DNA of 6,439 nt, taken from NCBI GenBank assembly GCA_028715865.1, contig JAQUQY010000084.1:1-6439 (forward strand), in the 5' to 3' direction. How positions within the stretch are numbered: position 1 is the stretch's first letter; each line of letters opens with the position of its first letter. This stretch comes from Syntrophales bacterium. GTDB taxonomy: Bacteria > Desulfobacterota > Syntrophia > Syntrophales > UBA2210. The translations under genes and the position numbers were made by a program. Shown here one piece after another: positions 1 to 3,535 of this stretch. Under the pieces are notes generated by a model that worked only from the letters and a program-made list of their open reading frames with translations, had not been told where the DNA came from and made no database searches.

Positions 1-686
1 AGCCTGAAATTGCGTTGGCGGTTCGGATCCTCGCCCGGAGTTTTGACCGAAAACTCAAAAAAAGTTTTCACATAATCCCTTGTATATGCAAGGAGCTCTT
101 CTCTGGCCTCTCTAAGCCCGCTTGCTACTGACCCTGACAGGGGGGAGCCCGCCATGGAGAGCATTGCGATGTCGCCATCAAGGGATTCCATACCCATACC
201 CCCCAGTATCCTCCTTACCATGACCTCCCGCTGGACCGGATAACGGGCGTCAAGTGACATGGAGTCCACTGTTTCCCTGAGTACCCTGGAAATGGCGCTC
301 CCGTCACCTTCCATCAGCATGCGGGACAAGGGAGATAGATCCTCTCCAGGCTCTTTCATAGAAGCCATGTTCAGGTAACCTTCAGGCTGAAAAACTTTTC
401 GCCCGCTGAAATACCTTTCAAAGCAGGCATTGAATATTTCCTCTTCATCGGGAGATTTGGCCAGTGCAGAGGCAAGGGAAAATTTCAGAACATCACGGTC
501 GCCGTAGCCCGTGAAGGATACAGTTTCCAGGGCATCCAGGGTTTCGGACAGGGAGACCCTGACACCGCTTTTCCTCAGAAAAGAGATGAATTCCAGGAGA
601 GAAGCCACAGGGTCTTTACCGCTTGGTTTCTGGAGGCTGCCCCTCGAGAACAGGTAGGCAGTGGTTCCCCCATGATCACGTATCAT
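1..686 (-). CDS. CoxE-like (VWA-type) protein, N-terminal part; runs off left edge
   Basis: An open frame of 228 codons reads leftward from ATG at 686 to the window edge without a stop. I translated it by hand. It begins MIRDHGGTTAYLFSRGS. Residues 30-54 (LLEFISFLRKSGVRVS, then SETLDALE) and 62-95 (GDRDVLKFSLASALAKSP, then a run ending FERYFSG) match the N-terminal helical region of CoxE-family VWA proteins, which typically opens with 'LxxFxxxLRxxGxxVSxxExxDAL' and 'Rxxxxxxl.aaLvKsped...Fd.lFdrfF'. The VWA/MIDAS domain that should follow lies outside the window, so metal-site residues cannot be checked. The start codon overlaps the stop of the AAA+ ATPase gene (ATGA) and a GGGAG Shine-Dalgarno-like stretch lies six bases upstream, which points to translational coupling. 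In the family, CoxE-like proteins act with a MoxR/CoxD ATPase in maturing or activating a client enzyme. The client is not identifiable here. Family assignment is fairly firm; function is inferred. Confidence 0.85.
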   Translation of the reverse strand, partial: MIRDHGGTTAYLFSRGSLQKPSGKDPVASLLEFISFLRKSGVRVSLSETLDALETVSFTGYGDRDVLKFSLASALAKSPDEEEIFNACFERYFSGRKVFQPEGYLNMASMKEPGEDLSPLSRMLMEGDGSAISRVLRETVDSMSLDARYPVQREVMVRRILGGMGMESLDGDIAMLSMAGSPLSGSVASGLREAREELLAYTRDYVKTFFEFSVKTPGEDPNRQRNFR

Positions 687-1636
687 GGCCGGCTCCCGCT
701 CACTCGAAGCGTTTTTTGAAGAATATTAGTCATGTTTTCCCTTATCGTTTCCCCGTCGGATTCGAACTTGACAAAAACAGTCATTGTTTCATTGACAAGG
801 TCGCTGGAAAGGCACTCGGCATGTAGAAACAGCAGGGTCCTCGCCCAGTCGATTGTTTCGCTGATGGATGGCAGCTTTTTCAGGTGGAGCTTGCGGACTT
901 CCTGTATGAAGCAAACGATCTGTGTCTTCAGAAGATCTGAGATTCCAGGAGCGCGGACGGCGATGATTTTCGATTCCAACCCTGCATCGGGGAAGGGGAT
1001 ATACAGGTGGAGACAACGTCTCTTCAGGGCGTCCCCGAGTTCGCGTGTGTCGTTGCTGGTAAGGAAAACAATGGGGTGGGATGAAGCAGTCACTGTGCCG
1101 ATTTCGGGGATGGATACCTGGAAGTCAGATAGAATTTCCAGCAGCAACGCCTCGAACTCCTCGTCCGACTTGTCTATTTCATCGATAAGCAGTACCGTGC
1201 CTTCAGACTGCTGTAAGGCGCGGAGAAGCGGCCTGGGCTCCAGGAACTCGGGGGAAAAGAAGAGGTCGTCGTGGAGGTGGAGGGTGCGGACTGCTTCGCT
1301 CAGGCTTGTTTCCCCTTCAACTATTTCGTTGAGCCTGTCCTTGAGGATCTGGGTGTAAAGAAGCTGTTTCCCGTATTTCCATTCATAGAGGGCCTTGGAC
1401 TCGTCCAGCCCCTCGTAGCACTGAAGCCTTATGAAAGAGAGCCCCAGTATTTCCGCTGTCTTCTTGGCCAGCTCCGTCTTGCCTACACCGGCGGGACCCT
1501 CCACCAGCACAGGCTTCCCCAGGTGAAGGGCCAGCAGGAGTGTGGTGGCGATTTTCCTGCTGCAGATATATTGAGCCCCTTCAAGGGCCTTAAGAAGTGA
1601 TTCCGGAGAATCAAATTGTCGAACCGAACCGCTCAT
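683..1636 (-). CDS. MoxR-family AAA+ ATPase, CoxD-like
   Basis: This 317-residue AAA+ ATPase has Walker A GPAGVGKT at 47-54, Walker B VLLIDEID at 148-155, sensor-1 FLTSND around 191-196 (N195), and an arginine pair R206-R207 in 'LKRRCLH' where the arginine finger is expected. The C-terminal lid has 'SISETIDWARTL' at 257-268. That SETxDWA form is typical of the CoxD/NorQ-like side of the MoxR group rather than classical MoxR. Length is normal for the family. The open frame extends to an ATG at 1690, but the start at 1636 is preferred. It has a strong GAGGAGG ribosome site nine bases upstream, gives a normal N-terminus (MSGSVRQFDSPESLL), and reduces the overlap with the upstream gene to 26 bp. 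The longer N-terminus (MRKKRKISGQSS...) is basic and not family-like. Such cytoplasmic ATPases work with a VWA partner, here the next gene, to remodel or insert cofactors into a client enzyme. The client is unknown. Confidence 0.93.
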   Translation of the reverse strand: MSGSVRQFDSPESLLKALEGAQYICSRKIATTLLLALHLGKPVLVEGPAGVGKTELAKKTAEILGLSFIRLQCYEGLDESKALYEWKYGKQLLYTQILKDRLNEIVEGETSLSEAVRTLHLHDDLFFSPEFLEPRPLLRALQQSEGTVLLIDEIDKSDEEFEALLLEILSDFQVSIPEIGTVTASSHPIVFLTSNDTRELGDALKRRCLHLYIPFPDAGLESKIIAVRAPGISDLLKTQIVCFIQEVRKLHLKKLPSISETIDWARTLLFLHAECLSSDLVNETMTVFVKFESDGETIRENMTNILQKTLRVSGSRP

Positions 1637-2771
1637 CAAATTTTTCCTCCTCAAGGAGCTTTGTCCCGATATTTTCCTTTTTTTTCGCATTGGCGCTCTC
1701 GGCGATCTTTGTCATTGAAGACAGGTCTCCCATGAGCAGGGGCCATTCTTCGCCGGGTGAAATGCCTTCCTCCGTTACGAATTCCTCCAGTTCTACGAGA
1801 AGAAGGGAAATATTGCGCCTGGCAAATTGTACAACCGAATCTATATCCCCGTGGGCGGACGGAATGTCGAGATTAATGGAGGCTTTCCTTGACAATACAC
1901 GTATGCCGTCGAGTGATGACCAGGCAGAGCCGAGGAATCTTTTTGTTTCACTTCCATGTGTCCGCCCGGCTCTTGTCCGAAGGGCGGAAAGGCGAAGCTC
2001 AAAAAGGCGCCCGATTCCACCGGATATCAGCCCACAGAGTAAAACGTCTTCCCGTGTGCGGAAGGGGATGGACAGATTTTCCCATGCCTTTCCCTCTTCA
2101 CCCAAGAGGGCTTCGGGGCCTAGAAGGCAGTCATCGAGACTTATTCCTCCGTGCGGGCATGGTTTGAGAAATGGAAAGAAGCTTTCGCCCGTTGCGGTTA
2201 GGCCCTTGGCGTCCCGGGGTGCCAGAAAGGCTGAAATTCTCTTCCTTCCGCCTTCCTCGCCTGTAACCGCGAAAACTGTAAAGAAGCCGGCCAATGGGCT
2301 GTTCGTCAGGAAAACCTTCTCTCCATTCAGGATGAAGCCGTTCTTTCCCTTATCTGCCAGAGTCTTCATTTCCTTCAGCCGCGCCCCCGCTGAAGGCTCC
2401 GATATGGCCATGCATCCCGTTTCCTTACCCAGGGCCATGCCCGGGAGATAAGTTTCTTTTTGGTTATCATTACCGAACCGGGAGAGTATAAAATGGCCCA
2501 CGATCTGATGTATAAGCCAGGAAAAGGCAATGCCGGGATTTCGGCCTCGCAGAACCAGAGTTTCTCCGGCAAGCAGGATTGTGAGCGGGTCCGCACCGGA
2601 ACCTCCGAAGGTTTCGGGAATACCAATTCCCAGGAGGCCCTTTAACCCCATTTCCTCCCACAGGTCGTAGGGAAAGTCCTCAACATTCCTGAGGTCTCCT
2701 CGTGAAGCCACATTGCTTTCGGCGAAGTTAGAAACCCGTGTCAGGAGGGCCTCTTTCTTATCGGGTTTCAT
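1611..2771 (-). CDS. Acyl-CoA dehydrogenase-like protein with degenerate C-terminus
   Basis: This 386-residue protein is an acyl-CoA dehydrogenase (ACAD) homologue. The N-terminal helical domain is normal: 'DFPYDLWEEMGLKGLLGIGIPE' is centred at 32-53 and is followed by FGGSGADP. The middle beta-domain keeps the family signature as MAISEPSAGA (121-130; the usual form is xxTEPxAGSD) and GFILNGEKVFLTNS (145-158; usual GYxLNGxKxWITN). The C-terminal domain is divergent. The usual RxQFG FAD-contact motif is not recognisable near 262-273, and there is no YGGxGYxxEYP or IYEGT segment, so the usual catalytic glutamate is absent. E241 in 'TREDVLLCGLISGG' lies where isovaleryl-CoA and long-chain dehydrogenases carry their alternative catalytic glutamate, so activity is possible. 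ATG at 2771 lies 24 bp after the MarR stop with a weak GGGGA ribosome site. An ACAD would oxidise an acyl-CoA to the 2-enoyl-CoA in the cytoplasm and pass electrons to ETF. The substrate cannot be told from sequence, and a non-catalytic role is a real alternative. Confidence 0.87.
   Translation of the reverse strand: MKPDKKEALLTRVSNFAESNVASRGDLRNVEDFPYDLWEEMGLKGLLGIGIPETFGGSGADPLTILLAGETLVLRGRNPGIAFSWLIHQIVGHFILSRFGNDNQKETYLPGMALGKETGCMAISEPSAGARLKEMKTLADKGKNGFILNGEKVFLTNSPLAGFFTVFAVTGEEGGRKRISAFLAPRDAKGLTATGESFFPFLKPCPHGGISLDDCLLGPEALLGEEGKAWENLSIPFRTREDVLLCGLISGGIGRLFELRLSALRTRAGRTHGSETKRFLGSAWSSLDGIRVLSRKASINLDIPSAHGDIDSVVQFARRNISLLLVELEEFVTEEGISPGEEWPLLMGDLSSMTKIAESANAKKKENIGTKLLEEEKFDERFGSTI
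1646..1652 (-). promoter_or_regulatory. Strong ribosome binding site for the AAA+ ATPase gene
   Basis: On the minus strand the sequence reads GAGGAGG, followed by nine bases and then ATG at 1636. It lies inside the last codons of the acyl-CoA dehydrogenase-like gene. It decides the ATPase start in favour of 1636 over the ATG at 1690, and suggests the ATPase is made efficiently and independently of the overlap. Confidence 0.8.
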
Positions 2772-2795
2772 TGTCTTGTTTCCCCAGGTTTTTGT

Positions 2796-3227
2796 TCACA
2801 GTTGAAATTTTCGGAAGAAGGATCTCAGTATCTTTCTGAAATTATCCACTTCAGCCAAGGAAAAATCTTCTTTTATTGCTGCGTTAACTTCATTAAGAAG
2901 TCTCTTTGCCCGGTCCGCTTCTTCATGTCCCTTTTCAGTAATCTCAATGCGGTACGCCCGGCGGTCTCCGGGGCAGGCTCCCCGGGACGCCAATCCCAGC
3001 TTTTCCAGCCTGTCTATCATTCCGGTTAAGCTTGAATTGTCAACCATGAGGGACTGACTCAAGTCTGACATTGTCTGCCCGTTGTTCCCGCGCAGGAGAA
3101 AGAGAATGGCTGCCTGCGCCGCGGTTATGCGCAAACCTTCTTCACGAAATCTTCTCTTCAGATGGTTTCTCAGCCGCTGTTGAGCTGTAAATACAAGAAA
3201 AATAAGACGTTCATCCGGATCAACCAT
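2796..3227 (-). CDS. MarR-family transcriptional regulator
   Basis: This 143-residue protein has the length and layout of MarR-family dimeric regulators. An N-terminal dimerisation helix (about 5-30) is followed by 'LRITAAQAAILFLLRG' (32-47), which matches the family's 'lTxxQwxvLxxL' helix. A winged helix-turn-helix follows: MSDLSQSLMVD (53-63), recognition helix NSSLTGMIDRLEKLGL (64-79), and a wing with the conserved D88-R-R pattern in 'CPGDRRAYRIEITEKG' (85-100). C-terminal helices complete the dimer interface. A single cysteine (C85) sits just before the wing. The start at 3227 gives a complete domain, and a weak AAAGGTG ribosome site lies about ten bases upstream. It is the first gene of the minus-strand operon and faces a divergent envelope gene, so it probably represses its own operon and perhaps the divergent gene, released by a ligand. 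An acyl-CoA or aromatic ligand would suit the next gene, but that is inference. Confidence 0.93.
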   Translation of the reverse strand: MVDPDERLIFLVFTAQQRLRNHLKRRFREEGLRITAAQAAILFLLRGNNGQTMSDLSQSLMVDNSSLTGMIDRLEKLGLASRGACPGDRRAYRIEITEKGHEEADRAKRLLNEVNAAIKEDFSLAEVDNFRKILRSFFRKFQL

Positions 3228-3262
3228 GGCTTGTAGGCACCTTTATTAATTTTAGCCGATAT

Positions 3263-3288
3263 TTGGCATATAAAATATTTAATGTCAA
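3263..3288. promoter_or_regulatory. Candidate MarR operator overlapping marR promoter
   Basis: Read on the minus strand, this is TTGACAT, then a 12-base A+T-rich centre, then ATGCCAA. The seven-base arms pair at six of seven positions, and 9 of the 13 symmetric pairs match over the whole 26 bp. The left arm contains TTGACA, a consensus -35 hexamer for the minus-strand operon, although the -10 match downstream is weak. It ends 36 bp upstream of the marR start codon. Autoregulation through a palindrome that overlaps the promoter is standard for MarR proteins, so this is the best operator candidate. The assignment is by position and symmetry only. Confidence 0.5.
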
Positions 3289-3310
3289 TACTATTTCGTC
3301 GGCTTGAGCG

Positions 3311-3325
3311 CGAAACATTGTTTCG
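3311..3325. repeat. Perfect 6-3-6 inverted repeat (CGAAAC-ATT-GTTTCG)
   Basis: The six-base arms CGAAAC and GTTTCG are perfectly complementary around a three-base centre. A further TTTCG occurs at 3294-3298, so the same pentamer appears three times in about 30 bp. The size fits a binding site for a dimeric regulator. The three-base loop and lack of a following T-run argue against a terminator. Which protein binds it is unknown; it does not resemble the 3263-3288 palindrome in sequence. Confidence 0.4.
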
Positions 3326-3523
3326 TTCCGGTCTGTGAAAGCCCCTAATGATATTGACGGAGCCTGCGGGTCCCCTGTCTGTTAATCACAGGATGGGTCA
3401 TGTGGAGCTTTTAACATTGTTGACTAAGATCAAAGGGTGTGAGAAATTGAACTACACACGACGGCATCAGACGGTGGTTGTTTTCCTTAGAGGCCAACCT
3501 TTTAAAGGCAATGGAAAAGCGTC

Positions 3524-3530
3524 AAGGAGG
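3524..3530 (+). promoter_or_regulatory. Ribosome binding site of the DUF748 gene
   Basis: AAGGAGG sits five bases before ATG at 3536. This near-consensus site fixes the start of the long plus-strand gene, whose N-terminus then leads straight into a membrane segment. Confidence 0.85.
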
Positions 3531-3535
3531 ATCCC

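Larger units (their letters stand above)
3228..3535. other. Divergent intergenic region between marR-type gene and DUF748 gene
   Basis: This 308 bp stretch separates the two divergent starts and holds no convincing gene. Its marR-proximal part (about 3241-3300) is clearly A+T-rich. It contains a 26 bp near-palindrome (3263-3288) and a perfect inverted repeat (3311-3325), listed separately. Nearer the DUF748 gene I see only weak elements. TTGACG at 3354-3359 and TTGACT at 3420-3425 could be -35 boxes, but neither has a good -10 box at normal spacing. Short inverted repeats occur at 3374-3392 (CCTGT/ACAGG) and 3498-3508 (CCTTTTAAAGG), the latter 27 bp before the start codon. No RNA gene or riboswitch was recognised. 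Confidence 0.7.

Noticed and set aside
732..1358. 208-codon plus-strand open frame
   Set aside because: It is antisense to the AAA+ ATPase, whose Walker motifs are clear. The product is serine- and arginine-rich with no family resemblance.
1637..1690. N-terminal extension of the AAA+ ATPase to ATG at 1690
   Set aside because: The extension is basic and unlike the family, would overlap the upstream gene by 80 bp, and the strong ribosome site sits before the internal ATG at 1636.
1597..2451. 284-codon plus-strand open frame
   Set aside because: It lies entirely antisense to the well-supported ACAD-like and ATPase genes. Its product is a serine-, arginine- and proline-rich string typical of an antisense reading, with no recognisable domain.
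2772..2795. Terminator or promoter between the MarR and ACAD-like genes
   Set aside because: The 24 bp gap holds no hairpin and no promoter-like boxes, so read-through is expected.
3376..3390. CRP/FNR-like site (TGTCT-N5-TCACA)
   Set aside because: The spacing is one base too short for a CRP site and one half-site is mismatched.
3437..3459. GTGTG/CACAC hairpin as a terminator
   Set aside because: The stem is only five pairs with a 13-base loop and no T-run, and it does not follow any gene on the plus strand.
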